Notes: generated by a model not told the origin, from the sequence alone. A DNA stretch of 64,000 bases from Tachypleus tridentatus (GCF_004210375.1 NC_134831.1:3472001-3536000); one strand, 5' to 3'. Positions 1 to 16,059 are shown, counted from the first letter of the stretch. Numbers and translations: made by a program.

Positions 1-1734
1 GTCTGGTGTTTCAATAAAATGTTTGGTGTCAAATATTATCACATCATGCTGCTTTATTTGTCTGGTGTTTCAATAAAATGTTTGGTGTCAAATATTATCA
101 CATCATGCTGTTTATTTTTCTGGTGTTTCAATAAAATGTTTGGTGTCAAATATTATCACATCATGCTGTTTTATTTGTCTGGTGTTTCAATAAAATGTTT
201 GGTGTCAAATATTATCACATCATGCTGCTTTATTTGTCTGGTGTTTTAATAAAATGTTTGGTGTTAAATTATCACATCATGCTGTTTTATTTGTCTGGTG
301 TTTCAATAAAATGTTTGGTGTCAAATATTATCACATCATGCTGCTTTATTTGTCTGGTGTTTCAATAAAATGTTTGGTGTTATTATCAATAATGCTGCTT
401 TATTTGTCTGGTGTTTTAATAAAATGTTTGGTGTTAAATTATCACATCATGCTGTTTTATTTGTCTGGTGTTTCAATAAAATGTTTGGTGTCAAATATTA
501 TCACATCATGCTGCTTTTATTTGTCTGGTGTTTCAATAAAATGTTTGGTGTCAATTATCACATCATGCTGTGTTCTGGTGTTTTAATAAAATGTTTGGTG
601 TCAAATATTATCACATCATGCTGTTTTATTTGTCTGGTGTTTTAATAAAATGTTTGGTGTTAAATTATCACATCATGCTGTTTTATTTGTCTGGTGTTTC
701 AATAAAATGTTTGGTGTCAAATATTATCACATCATGCTGCTTTATTTGTCTGGTGTTTTAATAAAATGTTTGGTGTCAAATATTATCACATCATGCTGCT
801 TTATTTGTCTGGTGTTTCAATAAAATGTTTGGTGTCAAATATTATCACATCATGCTGCTTTATTTGTCTGGTGTTTCAATAAAATGTTTGGTGTCAAATA
901 TTATCACATCATGCTGCTTTATTTGTCTGGTGTTTCAATAAAATGTTTGGTGTCAAATATTATCACATCATGCTGCTTTATATTGTCTGGTGTTTTAATA
1001 AAATGTTTGGTGTTAAATTATTACATCATGCTGCTTTATTTGTCTGGTGTTTTAATAAAATGTTTGGTGTTAAATTATTACATCATGCTGTTTTATTTGT
1101 CTGGTGTTTCAATAAAATGTTTGGTGTCAAATATTATCACATCATGCTGCTTTATATGTCTGGTGTTTTAATAAAATGTTTGGTGTTAAATTATTACATC
1201 ATGCTGTTTTATTTGTTTGGTGTCTTAATAAAATGTTTGGTGTTAAATTATTACATCATGCTGTTTTATTTGTCTGGTGTTTCAATAAAATGTTTGGTGT
1301 CAAATATTATCACATCATGCTGTTTTATTTGTCTGGTGTTTCAATAAAATGTTTGGTGTCAAATATTATCACATCATGCTGTTTTATTTGTCTGGTGTTT
1401 CAATAAAATGTTTGGTGTCAAATATTATCACATCATGCTGCTTTATTTGTCTGGTGTTTTAATAAAATGTTTGGTGTCAAATATTATCACATCATGCTGC
1501 TTTTCATTTGTCTGGTGTTTCAATAAAATGTTTGGTGTTAAATATTATCACATCATGCTGCTTTATTTCTGGTGTTTTAATAAAATGTTTGGTGTCAAAT
1601 ATTATCACATCATGCTGTTTTATTTGTCTGGTGTTTTAATAAAATGTTTGGTGTCAAATATTATTTGTCTGGTGTTTCACATCATGCTGCTTTTATTTGT
1701 CTGGTGTTTCAATAAAATGTTTGGTGTCAAATAT

Positions 1735-1860
1735 TATTACATCATGCTTATTTACTTGTATGGTGTTTTAATAACATGTTTGGTGTTAAATATTATTACA
1801 TTATGCTGTTTTTTTTTGTTTGGTGTCTTAATAACATGTTTGGTGTCAAGTATTATCACA
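1735..1860. repeat. Diverged satellite monomers
   Basis: Two to three monomers differ more than their neighbours, with ATAACATG in place of ATAAAATG, a T-rich tail, and CTTAATAACATG followed by GTCAAGTATTATC. The last combination recurs near 5489-5525, about 3.66 kb away, which marks a copied segment inside the array. Confidence 0.8.
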
Positions 1861-4800
1861 TCATGCTGTTTTATTTGTCTGGTGTTTCAATAAAATGTTT
1901 GGTGTCAAATATTATCACATCATGCTGCTTTATTTGTCTGGTGTTTCAATAAAATGTTTGGTGTCAAATATTATCACATCATGCTGCTTTATTTGTCTGG
2001 TGTTTTCAATAAAATGTTTGGTGTCAAATATTATCACATCATGCTGCTTTATTTGTCTGGTGTTTCAATAAAATGTTTGGTGTCAAATATTATCACATCA
2101 TGCTGTTTTATTTGTCTGGTGTTTCAATAAAATGTTTGGTGTCAAATATTATCACATCATGCTGCTTTATTTGTCTGGTGTTTTAATAAAATGTTTGGTG
2201 TTAAATATTATCACATCATGCTGCTTTTATTTGTCTGGTGTTTTAATAAAATGTTTGGTGTTAAATTATTATATCATGCTGTTTTATTTGTCTGATGTTT
2301 CAATAAAATGTTTGGTGTCAAATATTATTACATCATGCTGTTTTATTTGTCTGGTGTTTCAATAAAATGTTTGGTGTCAAATATTATCACATCATGCTGT
2401 TTTATTTGTCTGGTGTTTTAATAAAATGTTTGATGTCAAATATTATCACATTATGCAGTTAAATTTGTCTTGTGTTTCAATAAAATGTTTGATACCAAAT
2501 ATTAACACATCATGCTGTTTTATATGTCTGGTGTTTCAATAAAATGTTTGGTGTCAAATATTATCACATCATGCTGCTTTATTTGTCTTGTGTTTCAAAA
2601 TTTGTCTGGTGTTTCAATAAAATGTTTGGTGTCAAATATTATCACATCATGCTGCTTTATTTGTCTGGTGTTTCAATAAAATGTTTGGTGTCAAATATTA
2701 TCACATCATGCTGCTTTATTTGTCTGGTGTTTTAATAAAATGTTTGGTGTTTTAAATATTATTACATCATGCTGCTTTATTTGTCTGGTGTTTTAATAAA
2801 ATGTTTGGTGTTAAATTATTACATCATGCTGTTTTATTTGTCTGGTGTTTCAATAAAATGTTTGGTGTCAAATATTATCACATCATGCTGCTTTATTTGT
2901 CTGGTGTTTTAATAAAATGTTTGGTGTTAAATTATTACATCATGCTGTTTTATTTGTCTGGTGTTTTAATAAAATGTTTGGTGTCAAATATTATCACATC
3001 ATGCTGCTTTTATTTGTCTGGTGTTTTAATAAAATGTTTGGTGTTAAATTATTATCACATCATGCTGTTTTATTTGTCTGGTGTTTTAATAAAATGTTTG
3101 GTGTTAAATATTATCATCATGCTGTTTTATTTGTCTGGTGTTTCAATAAAATGTTTGGTGTCAAATTTATCACATCATGCTGCTTTATTTGTCTGGTGTT
3201 TCAATAAAATGTTTGGTGTCAAATATTATCACATCATGCTGCTTTATTTGTCTGGTGTTTCAATAAAATGTTTTTTATTTGTCTGTGTTGTTTGGTGTCA
3301 TATTATCACATCATGCTGTTTTATTTGTCTGGTGTTTTAATAAAATGTTTGGTGTCAAATATTATCACATCATGCTGCTTTATTTGTCTGGTGTTTTAAT
3401 AAAATGTTTGGTGTCAAATATTATCACATCATGCTGCTTTTATTTGTCTGGTGTTTCAATAAAATGTTTGGTGTCAAATATTATCACATCATGCTGTTTT
3501 ATTTGTCTGGTGTTTCAATAAAATGTTTGGTGTCAAATATTATCACATCATGCTGTTTTATTTGTCTGGTGTTTCAATAAAATGTTTGGTGTCAAATATT
3601 ATCACATCATGCTGCTTTATTTGTCTGGTGTTTCAATAAAATGTTTGGTGTCAAATATTATCACATCATGCTGCTTTATTTGTCTGGTGTTTTAATAAAA
3701 TGTTTGGTGTCAAATATTATCACATCATGCTGCTTTATTTGTCTGGTGTTTTAATAAAATGTTTGGTGTTAAATTATTACATCATGCTGTTTTATTTGTC
3801 TGGTGTTTCAATAAAATGTTTGGTGTCAAATATTATCACATCATGCTGTTTTATTTGTCTGGTGTTTCAATAAAATGTTTGGTGTCAAATATTATCACAT
3901 CATGCTGTTTTATTTGTCTGGTGTTTTAATAAAATGTTTGGTGTTAAATTATTACATCATGCTGTTTTATTTGTCTGGTGTTTCAATAAAATGTTTGGTG
4001 TCAAATATTATCACATCATGCTGTTTTATTTGTCTGGTGTTTCAATAAAATGTTTGGTGTCAAATATTATCACATCATGCTGTTTTTTTATTTGTCTGGT
4101 GTTTTAATAAAATGTTTGGTGTTAAATTATTACATCATGCTGTTTTATTTGTCTGGTGTTTCAATAAAATGTTTGGTGTCAAATATTATCACATCATGCT
4201 GTTTTATTTGTCTGGTGTTTCAATAAAATGTTTGGTGTCAAATATTATCACATCATGCTGCTTTATTTGTCTGGTGTTTTAATAAAATGTTTGGTGTTAA
4301 ATTATTACATCATGCTGTTTTATTTGTCTGGTGTTTTAATAAAATGTTTGGTGTTAAATTATTACATCATGCTGTTTTATTTGTCTGGTGTTTTAATAAA
4401 ATGTTTGGTGTTAAATTATCACATCATGCTGTTTTATTTGTCTGGTGTTTCAATAAAATGTTTGGTGTCAAATATTATCACATCATGCTGCTTTATTTGT
4501 CTGGTGTTTCAATAAAATGTTTGGTGTCAAATATTATCACATCATGCTGCTTTTATTTGTCTGGTGTTTCAATAAAATGTTTGGTGTCAAATATTATCAC
4601 ATCATGCTGTTTGGTGTCAAATTTATCACATCATGTGCTGTCTGGTGTTTCAATAAAATGTTTGGTGTCAAATATTATCACATCATGCTGCTTTATGTCT
4701 GTGTTGGTGTTTGTTTCAATAAAATGTTTGGTGTCAAATATTATCACATCATGCTGCTTTATTTGTCTGGTGTTTTAATAAAATGTTTGGTGTCAAATAT

Positions 4801-7800
4801 TATCACATCATGCTGCTTTATTTGTCTGGTGTTTCAATAAAATGTTTGGTGTCAAATATTATCACATCATGCTGCTTTATTTGTCTGGTGTTTCAATAAA
4901 ATGTTTGGTGTCAAATATTATCACATCATGCTGCTTTATTTGTTTGGTGTTTCAATAAAATGTTTGGTGTGTTTCAAATATTATCACATCATGCTGCTTT
5001 TTTATTTGTGTGGTGTTTTAATAATATGTTTGGTGTCAAATATTATCACATCATGCTGCTTTATTTGTCTGGTGTTTTAATAAAATGTTTGGTGTTAAAT
5101 ATTATCATCATCATGCTGTTTATTTGTCTGGTGTTTCAATAAAATGTTTGGTGTCAAATATTATCACATCATGCTGTTTTATTTGTCTGGTGTTTCAATA
5201 AAATGTTTGGTGTCAAATATTATCACATCATGCTGTTTTATTTGTCTGGTGTTTCAATAAAATTTTTGGTGTCAAATATTTTCACATCATGCTGCTTTAT
5301 CTGTCTGGTGTTTCAATAAAATGTTTGGTGTCAAATATTATCACATCATGCTGCTTTATGTGTCTAGTGTTTTAATAAAATGTTTGGTGTTAAAAAATTA
5401 TTATCATCATGCTGTTTTATTTGTCTGGTGTTTAAATAAAATGTTTGGTGTCAAATATTCTCACATCATGCTGTTTTATTTTTTTGGTGTCTTAATAACA
5501 TGTTTGGTGTCAAGTATTATCACATCATGCTGTTTTATTTGTCTGGTGTTTTAATAAAATGTTTGGTGTCAAATATTATCACATCATGCTGTTTTATTTG
5601 TCTGGTGTTTCAATAAAATGTTTGGTGTCAAATATTATCACATCATGCTGCTTTATTTGTCTGGTGTTTCAATAAAATGTTTGGTGTCAAATATTATCAC
5701 ATCATGCTGCTTTATTTGTCTGGTGTTTCAATAAAATGTTTGGTGTCAAATATTATCACATCATGCTGCTTTATTTGTTATTTGTGCTGGTGTTTTAATA
5801 AAATGTTTGGTGTCAAATATTATCTGGTGTTTGTTTTAATAAAATGTTTGGTGTCAAATATTATCACATCATGCTGCTTTATTTGTCTGGTGTTTTAATA
5901 AAATGTTTGGTGTTAAATATATTACATCATGCTGTTTTATTTGTCTGGTGTTTCAATAAAATGTTTGGTGTCAAATATTATCACATCATGCTGCTTTATT
6001 TGTCTGGTGTTTTAATAAAATGTTTGGTGTCAAATATTATCACATCATGCTGTTTTATTTGTCTGGTGTTTCAATAAAATGTTTGGTGTTAAATATTATC
6101 ACATCATGCTGTTTTATTTGTCTGGTGTTTCAATAAAATGTTTGGTGTCAAATATTATCACATCATGCTGTTTTATTTGTCTGGTGTTTTAATAAAATGT
6201 TTGGTGTCAAATATTATCACATCATGCTGTTTTATTTGTCTGGTGTTTCAATAAAATGTTTGGTGTCAAATATTATCACATCATGCTGTTTTATTTGTCT
6301 GGTGTTTCAATAAAATGTTTGGTGTCAAATATTATCACATCATGCTGTTTTATTTGTCTGGTGTTTCAATAAAATGTTTGGTGTCAAATATTATCACATC
6401 ATGCTGCTTTATTTGTCTGGTGTTTCAATAAAATGTTTGGTGTCAAATATTATCACATCATGCTGCTTTATTTGTCTGGTGTTTCAATAAAATGTTTGGT
6501 GTCAAATATTATCACATCATGCTGCTTTATTTGTCTGGTGTTTTAATAAAATGTTTGGTGTCAAATATTATCACATCATGCTGCTTTATTTGTCTGGTGT
6601 TTTAATAAAATGTTTGGTGTAAAATATTATCACATCATGCTGCTTTATTTGTCTGGTGTTTTAATAAAATGTTTGGTGTTAAATATTATCACATCATGCT
6701 GTTTTATTTGTCTGGTGTTTTAATAAAATGTTTGGTGTCAAATATTATCACATCATGCTGCTTTATTTGTCTGGTGTTTTAATAAAATGTTTGGTGTCAA
6801 ATATTATCACATCATGCTGTTTTATTTGTCTGGTGTTTTAATAAAATGTTTGGTGTTAAATTATTACATCATGCTGTTTTATTTGTCTGGTGTTTCAATA
6901 AAATGTTTGGTGTCAAATATTATCACATCATGCTGTTTTATTTGTCTGGTGTTTCAATAAAATGTTTGGTGTCAAATATTATCACATCATGCTGCTTTAT
7001 TTGTCTGGTGTTTTAATAAAATGTTTGGTGTTAAATATATTACATCATGCTGTTTTATTTGTGTGGTGTTTTAATAAAATGTTTGGTGTTAAATTATTAC
7101 ATCATGCTGTTTTATTTGTCTGGTGTTTCAATAAAATGTTTGGTGTCAAATATTATCACATCATGCTGCTTTATTTGTCTGGTGTTTTAATAAAATGTTT
7201 GGTGTGAAATATTATCACATCATGCTGTTTTATTTGTCTGGTGTTTTGTCAATAAAATGTTTGGTGTGTTTTAAAATAAATTATCACATCATGCTGTTTT
7301 ATTTGTCTGGTGTTTCAATAAAATGTTTGGTGTCAAATATTATCACATCATGCTGCTTTATTTGTCTGGTGTTTTAATAAAATGTTCGGTGTTAAATTAT
7401 TATATCATGCTGTTTTATTTGTCTGATGTTTCAATAAAATGTTTGGTGTCAAATATTATCACATCATGCTGCTTTATTTGTCTGGTGTTTCAATAAAATG
7501 TTTGGTGTCAAATATTATCACATCATGCTGCTTTATTTGTCTGGTGTTTTAATAAAATGTTTGGTGTTAAATTATTACATCATGCTGTTTTATTTGTCTG
7601 GTGTTTTTAATAAAATGTTTGGTGTTAAATATTATCACATCATGCTGTTTTATTTGTCTGGTGTTTCAATAAAATGTTTGGTGTCAAATATTATCACATC
7701 ATGCTGTTTTATTTGTCTGGTGTTTCAATAAAATGTTTGGTGTCAAATATTATCACATCATGCTGCTTTATTTGTCTGGTGTTTTAATAAAATGTTTGGT

Positions 7801-10800
7801 GTTAAATATTATCACATCATGCTGTTTTATTTGTCTGGTGTTTCAATAAAATGTTTGGTGTCAAATATTATCACATCATGCTGTTTTATTTGTCTGGTGT
7901 TTCAATAAAATGTTTGGTGTCAAATATTATCACATCATGCTGCTTTATTTGTCTGGTGTTTCAATAAAATGTTTGGTGTCAAATATTATCACATCATGCT
8001 GCTTTTATTTGTCTGGTGTTTCAATAAAATGTTTGGTGTCAAATATTATCACATCATGCTGCTTTATATGTCTGGTGTTTTAATAAAATGTTTGGTGTTA
8101 AATTATTACATCATGCTGTTTTATTTGTCTGGTGTTTTAATAAAATGTTTGGTGTTAAATTATTACATCATGCTGTTTTATTTGTCTGGTGTTTCAATAA
8201 AATGTTTGGTGTCAAATATTATCACATCATGCTGCTTTATTTGTCTGGTGTTTTAATAAAATGTTTGGTGTTAAATTATTACATCATGCTGTTTTATTTG
8301 TCTGGTGTTTTAATAAAATGTTTGGTGTTAAATTATTACATCATGCTGTTTTATTTGTCTGGTGTTTCAATAAAATGTTTGGTGTCAAATATTATCACAT
8401 CATGCTGTTTTATTTGTCTGGTGTTTCAATAAAATGTTTGGTGTCAAATATTATCACATCATGCTGCTTTTATTTGTCTGGTGTTTCAATAAAATGTTTG
8501 GTGTCAAATATTATCACATCATGCTGCTTTATTTGTCTGGTGTTTCAATAAAATGTTTGGTGTCAAATATTATCACATCATGCTGCTTTATTTGTCTGGT
8601 GTTTCAATAAAATGTTTGGTGTCAAATATTATCACATCATGCTGCTTTATTTGTCTGGTGTTTTAATAAAATGTTTGGTGTCAAATATTATCACATCATG
8701 CTGTTTTATTTGTCTGGTGTTTCAATAAAATGTTTGGTGTCAAATATTATCACATCATGCTGCTTTATTTGTCTGGTGTTTTAATAAAATGTTTGGTGTT
8801 AAATTATTACATCATGCTGTTTTATTTGTCTGGTGTTTCAATAAAATGTTTGGTGTCAAATATTATCACATCATGCTGCTTTTATTTGTCTGGTGTTTTA
8901 ATAACATGTTTGGTGTCAAATTTATCACATCATGCAGTTTTATTTGTCTAGTGTTTTAATAAAATTTGGTGTCAAATATTATCACGTCATGCTGCTTTAT
9001 TCGTCTGGTGTTTCAATAATTGTTTGGTGTCAAATATTATCACATCATGCTGCTTTATTTGTCTGGTGTTTCAATAAAATGTTTGGTGTCAAATATTATC
9101 ACATCATGCTGTTTTATTTGTCTGGTGTTTCAATAAAATGTTTGGTGTCAAATATTATCACATCATGCTGCTTTATTTGTCTGGTGTTTCAATAAAATGT
9201 TTGGTGTCAAATATTATCACATCATGCTGCTTTATTTGTCTGGTGTTTTAATAAAATGTTTGGTGTCATATTATCACATCATGCTGTTTTATTTGTCTGG
9301 TGTTTCAATAAAATGTTTGGTGTCAAATATTATCACATCATGCTGCTTTATTTGTCTGGTGTTTTAATAAAATGTTTGGTGTTAAATTATTACATCATGC
9401 TGTTTTATTTGTCTGGTGTTTCAATAAAATGTTTGGTGTCAAATATTATCACATCATGCTGTTTTATTTGTCTGGTGTTTCAATAAAATGTTTGGTGTCA
9501 AATATTATCACATCATGCTGCTTTATTTGTCTGGTGTTTTAATAAAATGTTTGGTGTTAAATTATCACATCATGCTGTTTTATTTGTCTGGTGTTTCAAT
9601 AAAATGTTTGGTGTCAAATATTATCACATCATGCTGTTTTATTTGTCTGGTGTTTCAATAAAATGTTTGGTGTCAAATATTATCACATCATGCTGCTTTT
9701 ATTTGTCTGGTGTTTCAATAAAATGTTTGGTGTCAAATATTATCACATCATGCTGTTTTATTTGTCTGGTGTTTTAATAAAATGTTTGGTGTCAAATATT
9801 ATGCTGTTTTATTTGTCTGTGTTTCAATAAAATGTTTGGTGTTAAATTATCACATCTGTTTTATTTGTCTGGTGTTTCAATAAAATGTTTGGTGTCAAAT
9901 ATTATCACATCATGCTGTTTTATTTGTCTGGTGTTTCAATAAAATGTTTGGTGTCAAATATTATCACATCATGCTGCTTTTTTATTTGTCTGGTGTTTTA
10001 ATAAAATGTTTGGTGTTAAATTATTACATCATGCTGTTTTATTTGTCTGGTGTTTTAATAAAATGTTTGGTGTGTTAAATTATTACATCATGCTGTTTTA
10101 TTTGTCTGGTGTTTCAATAAAATGTTTGGTGTCAAATATTATCACATCATGCTGCTTTATTTGTCTGGTGTTTTAATAAAATGTTTGGTGTTAAATTATC
10201 ACATCATGCTGTTTTATTTGTCTGGTGTTTCAATAAAATGTTTGGTGTCAAATATTATCACATCATGCTGTTTTATTTGTCTGGTGTTTCAATAAAATGT
10301 TTGGTGTCAAATATTATCACATCATGCTGTTTTATTTGTCTGGTGTTTCAATAAAATGTTTGGTGTCAAATATTATCACATCATGCTGCTTTATTTGTCT
10401 GGTGTTTTAATAAAATGTTTGGTGTTAAATATTATCATCATCATGCTGTTTTATTTGTCTGGTGTTTCAATAAAATGTTTGGTGTCAAATATTATCACAT
10501 CATGCTGCTTTATTTGTCTGGTGTTTCAATAAAATGTTTGGTGTCAAATATTATCACATCATGCTGCTTTATTTGTCTGGTGTTTCAATAAAATGTTTGG
10601 TGTCAAATATTATCACATCATGCTGCTTTATTTGTCTGGTGTTTTAATAAAATGTTTGGTGTCAAATATTATCACATCATGCTGCTTTATTTGTCTGGTG
10701 TTTTAATAAAATGTTTGGTGTTAAATTATTATATCATGCTGTTTTATTTGTCTGGTGTTTTAATAAAATGTTTGGTGTTTTATCACATCATGCTGTTTTA

Positions 10801-12729
10801 TTTGTCTGGTGTTTCAATAAAATGTTTGGTGTCAAATATTATCACATCATGCTGTTTTATTTGTCTGGTGTTTCAATAAAATGTTTGGTGTCAAATATTA
10901 TCACATCATGCTGCTTTATTTGTCTGGTGTTTTAATAAAATGTTTGGTGTTAAATTATTACATCATGCTGTTTTATTTGTCTGGTGTTTTAATAAAATGT
11001 TTGGTGTTAAATTATTATCACATCATGCTGTTTTATTTGTCTGGTGTTTCAATAAAATGTTTGGTGTCAAATATTATCACATCATGCTGCTTTATTTGTC
11101 TGGTGTTTTAATAAAATGTTTGGTGTCAAATATTATCACATCATGCTGTTTTATTTGTCTGGTGTTTCAATAAAATGTTTGGTGTCAAATATTATCACAT
11201 CATGCTGCTTTATTTGTCTGGTGTTTCAATAAAATGTTTGGTGTCAAATATTATCACATCATGCTGCTTTATTTGTCTGGTGTTTCAATAAAATGTTTGG
11301 TGTCAAATATTATCACATCATGCTGCTTTATTTGTCTGGTGTTTTAATAAAATGTTTGGTGTCAAATATTATCACATCATGCTGCTTTATTTGTCTGGTG
11401 TTTTAATAAAATGTTCGGTGTTAAATTATTATATCATGCTGTTTTATTTGTCTGGTGTTTCAATAAAATGTTTGGTGTCAAATATTATCACATCATGCTG
11501 TTTTATTTGTCTGGTGTTTCAATAAAATGTTTGGTGTCAAATATTATCACATCATGCTGCTTTATTTGTCTGGTGTTTTAATAAAATGTTTGGTGTTAAA
11601 TATTATCACATCATGCTGTTTTATTTGTCTGGTGTTTTAATAAAATGTTTGGTGTTAAATATTATCATCATGCATGCTTTTTATTTGTCTGGTGTTTCAA
11701 TAAAATGTTTGGTGTCAAATATTATCACATCATGCTGTTTTATTTGTCTGGTGTTTTAAAAATGTTTGGTGTAAAATATTATCACATCATGCTGTTTTAT
11801 TTGTCTGGTGTTTCAATAAAATGTTTGGTGTCAAATATTATCACATCATGCTGTTTTATTTGTCTGGTGTTTCAATAAAATGTTTGGTGTCAAATATTAT
11901 CACATCATGCTGCTTTATTTGTCTGGTGTTTTAATAAAATGTTTGGTGTCAAATATTATCACATCATGCTGCTTTATTTGTCTGGTGTTTCAATAAAATG
12001 TTTGGTGTCAAATATTATCACATCATGCTGCTTTATTTGTCTGGTGTTTCAATAAAATGTTTGGTGTTTCCAAAATATATCACATCATGTTGCTTTATTT
12101 TCTGGTGTTTTAATAAAATGTTTGGTGTCAAATATTATCACATCATGCTGCTTTATTTGTCTGGTGTTTTAATAAAATGTTTGGTGTCAAATATTATCAC
12201 ATCATGCTTCTTTATTTGTCTGGTGTTTTCAATAAAATGTTTGGTGTCAAATTTGTCTGGTGTTTCAATAAAATGTTTGGTGTCAAATATATCACATCAT
12301 GCTGCTTTATTTGTCTGGTGTTTTAATAAAATGTTTGGTGTCAAATATTATCACATCATGCTGCTTTATTTGTCTGGTGTTTTAATAAAATGTTTGGTGT
12401 TAAATTATTACATCATGCTGTTTTATTTGTCTGGTGTTTCAATAAAATGTTTGGTGTCAAATATTATCACATCATGCTGTTTTATTTGTCTGGTGTTTCA
12501 ATAAAATGTTTGGTGTCAAATATTATCACATCATGCTGCTTTATTTGTCTGGTGTTTTAATAAAATGTTTGGTGTTAAATTATTACATCATGCTGTTTTA
12601 TTTGTCTGGTGTTTTAATAAAATGTTTGGTGTTAAATTATTACATCATGCTGTTTTATTTGTCTGGTGTTTCAATAAAATGTTTGGTGTCAAATATTATC
12701 ACATCATGCTGCTTTATTTGTCTGGTGTT

Positions 12730-12860
12730 TTAATAAAATGTTTGGTGTTTTATTATCATGCTGTTTTAAATGTTTTATTATAATCATGCTGTTTTATGTT
12801 GTGTTTTAATAAAATGTTTGGTGTCAAATATTATCACATCATGCTGTTTCATGCTGCTTT
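12730..12860. repeat. Disordered satellite patch
   Basis: Here the 59-bp order breaks down: partial monomers of different lengths follow one another, with short pieces such as TTATTATCATGCTG out of register, before regular monomers resume. A similar short scrambled patch lies at about 14465-14520. Confidence 0.7.
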
Positions 12861-15800
12861 ATTTGTCTGGTGTTTTAATAAAATGTTTGGTGTTAAATAT
12901 TATCACATCATGCTGTTTTATATGTCTGGTGTTTCAATAAAATGTTTGGTGTCAAATATTATCACATCATGCTGTTTTATTTGTCTGGTGTTTCAATAAA
13001 ATGTTTGGTGTCAAATATTATCACATCATGCTGCTTTATTTGTCTGGTGTTTTAATAAAATGTTCGGTGTTAAATTATTATATCATGCTGTTTTATTTGT
13101 CTGGTGTTTCAATAAAATGTTTGGTGTTAAATATTATTACATCATGCTGTTTTATTTGTCTGGTGTTTCAATAAAATGTTTGGTGTCAAATATTATCACA
13201 TCATGCTGCTTTTATTTGTCTGGTGTTTTAATAAAATGTTTGGTGTCAAATATTATCACATCATGCTGTTTTATTTGTCTGGTGTTTCAATAAAATGTTT
13301 GGTGTCAAATATTATCACATCATGCTGCTTTATTTGTCTGGTGTTTCAATAAAATGTTTGTGTCAAATATATCACATCATGCTGCTTTATTTGTCTGGTG
13401 TTTCAATAAAATGTTTGGTGTCAAATATTATCATGCTCATGCTGCTTTTGGTGTCATTTGTCTGGTGTTTTAATAAAATGTTTGGTGTCAAATATTATCA
13501 CATCATGCTGCTTTATTTGTCTGGTGTTTTAATAAAATGTTTGGTGTCAAATATTATCACATCATGCTGCTTTATTTGTCTGGTGTTTCAATAAAATGTT
13601 TGGTGTCAAATATTATCACATCATGCTGCTTTATTTGTCTGGTGTTTTAATAAAATGTTTGGTGTTAAATATTAACATCATGCTGTTTTATTTGTCTGGT
13701 GTTTCAATAAAATGTTTGGTGTCAAATATTATCACATCATGCTGTTTTATTTGTCTGGTGTTTCAATAAAATGTTTGGTGTCAAATATTATCACATCATC
13801 ATGCTGTTTTTTATTTGTCTGGTGTTTTAATAAAATGTTTGGTGTCAAATATTATCACATCATGCTGTTTTATTTGTCTGGTGTTTTAATAAAATGTTTG
13901 GTGTTAAATTATTATCATCATGCTGTTTTATTTGTCTGGTGTTTCAATAAAATGTTTGGTGTCAAATATTATCACATCATGCTGTTTTATTTGTCTGGTG
14001 TTTCAATAAAATGTTTGGTGTCAAATATTATCACATCATGCTGTTTTATTTGTCTGGTGTTTCAATAAAATGTTTGGTGTCAAATATTATCACATCATGC
14101 TGCTTTATTTGTCTGGTGTTTCAATAAAATGTTTGGTGTCAAATATTATCACATCATGCTGCTTTATTTGTCTGGTGTTTCAATAAAATGTTTGGTGTCA
14201 AATATTATCACATCATGCTGCTTTATTTGTCTGGTGTTTCAATAAAATGTTTGGTGTCAAATATTATCACATCATGCTGCTTTATTTGTCTGGTGTTTCA
14301 ATAAAATGTTTGGTGTCAAATATTATCACATCATGCTGCTTTATTTGTCTGGTGTTTCAATAAAATGTTTGGTGTCAAATATTATCACATCATGCTGCTT
14401 TATTTGTCTGGTGTTTTAATAAAATGTTTGGTGTTAAATATTATCACATCATGCTGTTTTATTTGTCTGGTGTTTTGGTGTAAATTATGTATTTTGGTGT
14501 CAAATATGCTGTCTGGTGTTTTAATAAAATGTTTGGTGTGAAATATTATCACATCATGCTGCTTTATTTGTCTGGTGTTTCAATAAAATGTTTGGTGTTA
14601 AATATTATCACATCATGCTGTTTTATTTGTCTGGTGTTTCAATAAAATGTTTGGTGTTAAATATTATCACATCATGCTGCTTTATTTGTCTGGTGTTTTA
14701 ATAAAATGTTTGGTGTCAAATATTACAAAGTCATGCTGCTTTATTTGTCTGGTGTTTTAATAAAATGTTTGGTGTCAAATATTATCATATGCTGCTTTAT
14801 TTGTCTGGTGTTTTAATAAAATGTTCGGTGTTAAATTATTATATCATGCTGTTTTATTTGTCTGGTGTTTCAATAAAATGTTTGGTGTCAAATATTATCA
14901 CATCATGCTGTTTTATTTGTCTGGTGTTTCAATAAAATGTTTGGTGTCAAATATTATCACATCATGCTGCTTTATTTGTCTGGTGTTTCAATAAAATGTT
15001 TGGTGTCAAATATTATCACATCATGCTGTTTTATTTGTCTGGTGTTTCAATAAAATGTTTGGTGTCAAATTTATCACATCATGCTGCTTTATTTGTCTGG
15101 TGTTTTAATAAAATGTTTGGTGTTAAATATTATCACATCATGCTGTTTTATTTGTCTGGTGTTTCAATAAAATGTTTGGTGTCAAATATTATCACATCAT
15201 GCTGTTTTATTTGTCTGGTGTTTCAATAAAATGTTTGGTGTCAAATATTATCACATCATGCTGCTTTATTTGTCTGGTGTTTTAATAAAATGTTTGGTGT
15301 GAAATATTATCACATCATGCTGTTTTATTTGTCTGGTGTTTTAATAAAATGTTTGGTGTTAAATTATTATATCATGCTGTTTTATATGTCTGTTGTTTCA
15401 ATAACATGTTTGGTGTCAAATATTATTACATCATTCTGCTTTATTTGTCTGGTGTTTAATAAAATGTTTGGTGTTTTAAATGTTTGGTGTCATTATCACA
15501 TCATGCTGCTTTATTTGTCTGGTGTTTCAATAAAATGTTTGGTGTCAAATATTATCACATCATGCTGTTTTATTTGTCTGGTGTTTCAATAAAATGTTTG
15601 GTGTCAAATATTATCACATCATGCTGCTTTTTTAGTCTGGTGTTTTAATAAAATGTTTGGTGTTATTATCACATCATGCTGTTTTATTTGTCTGGTGTTT
15701 TAATAAAATGTTTGGTGTCAAATATTATCACATCATGCTGTTTTATTTGTCTGGTGTTTCAATAAAATGTTTGGTGTCAAATATTATCACATCATGCTGC

Positions 15801-16059
15801 TTTATTTGTCTGGTGTTTCAATAAAATGTTTGGGGTTAAATATTAAAAATGTTTGGTGTCAAATATTATCACATCATGCTGCTTTATTTGTCTGGTGTTT
15901 TAATAAAATGTTTGGTGTCAAATATTATCACATCATGCTGCTTTATTTGTCTGGTGTTTTAATAAAATGTTTGGTGTTAAATTATTATATCATGCTGTTT
16001 TATTTGTCTGATGTTTCAATAAAATGTTTGGTGTCAAATATTATCACATCATGCTGCTT

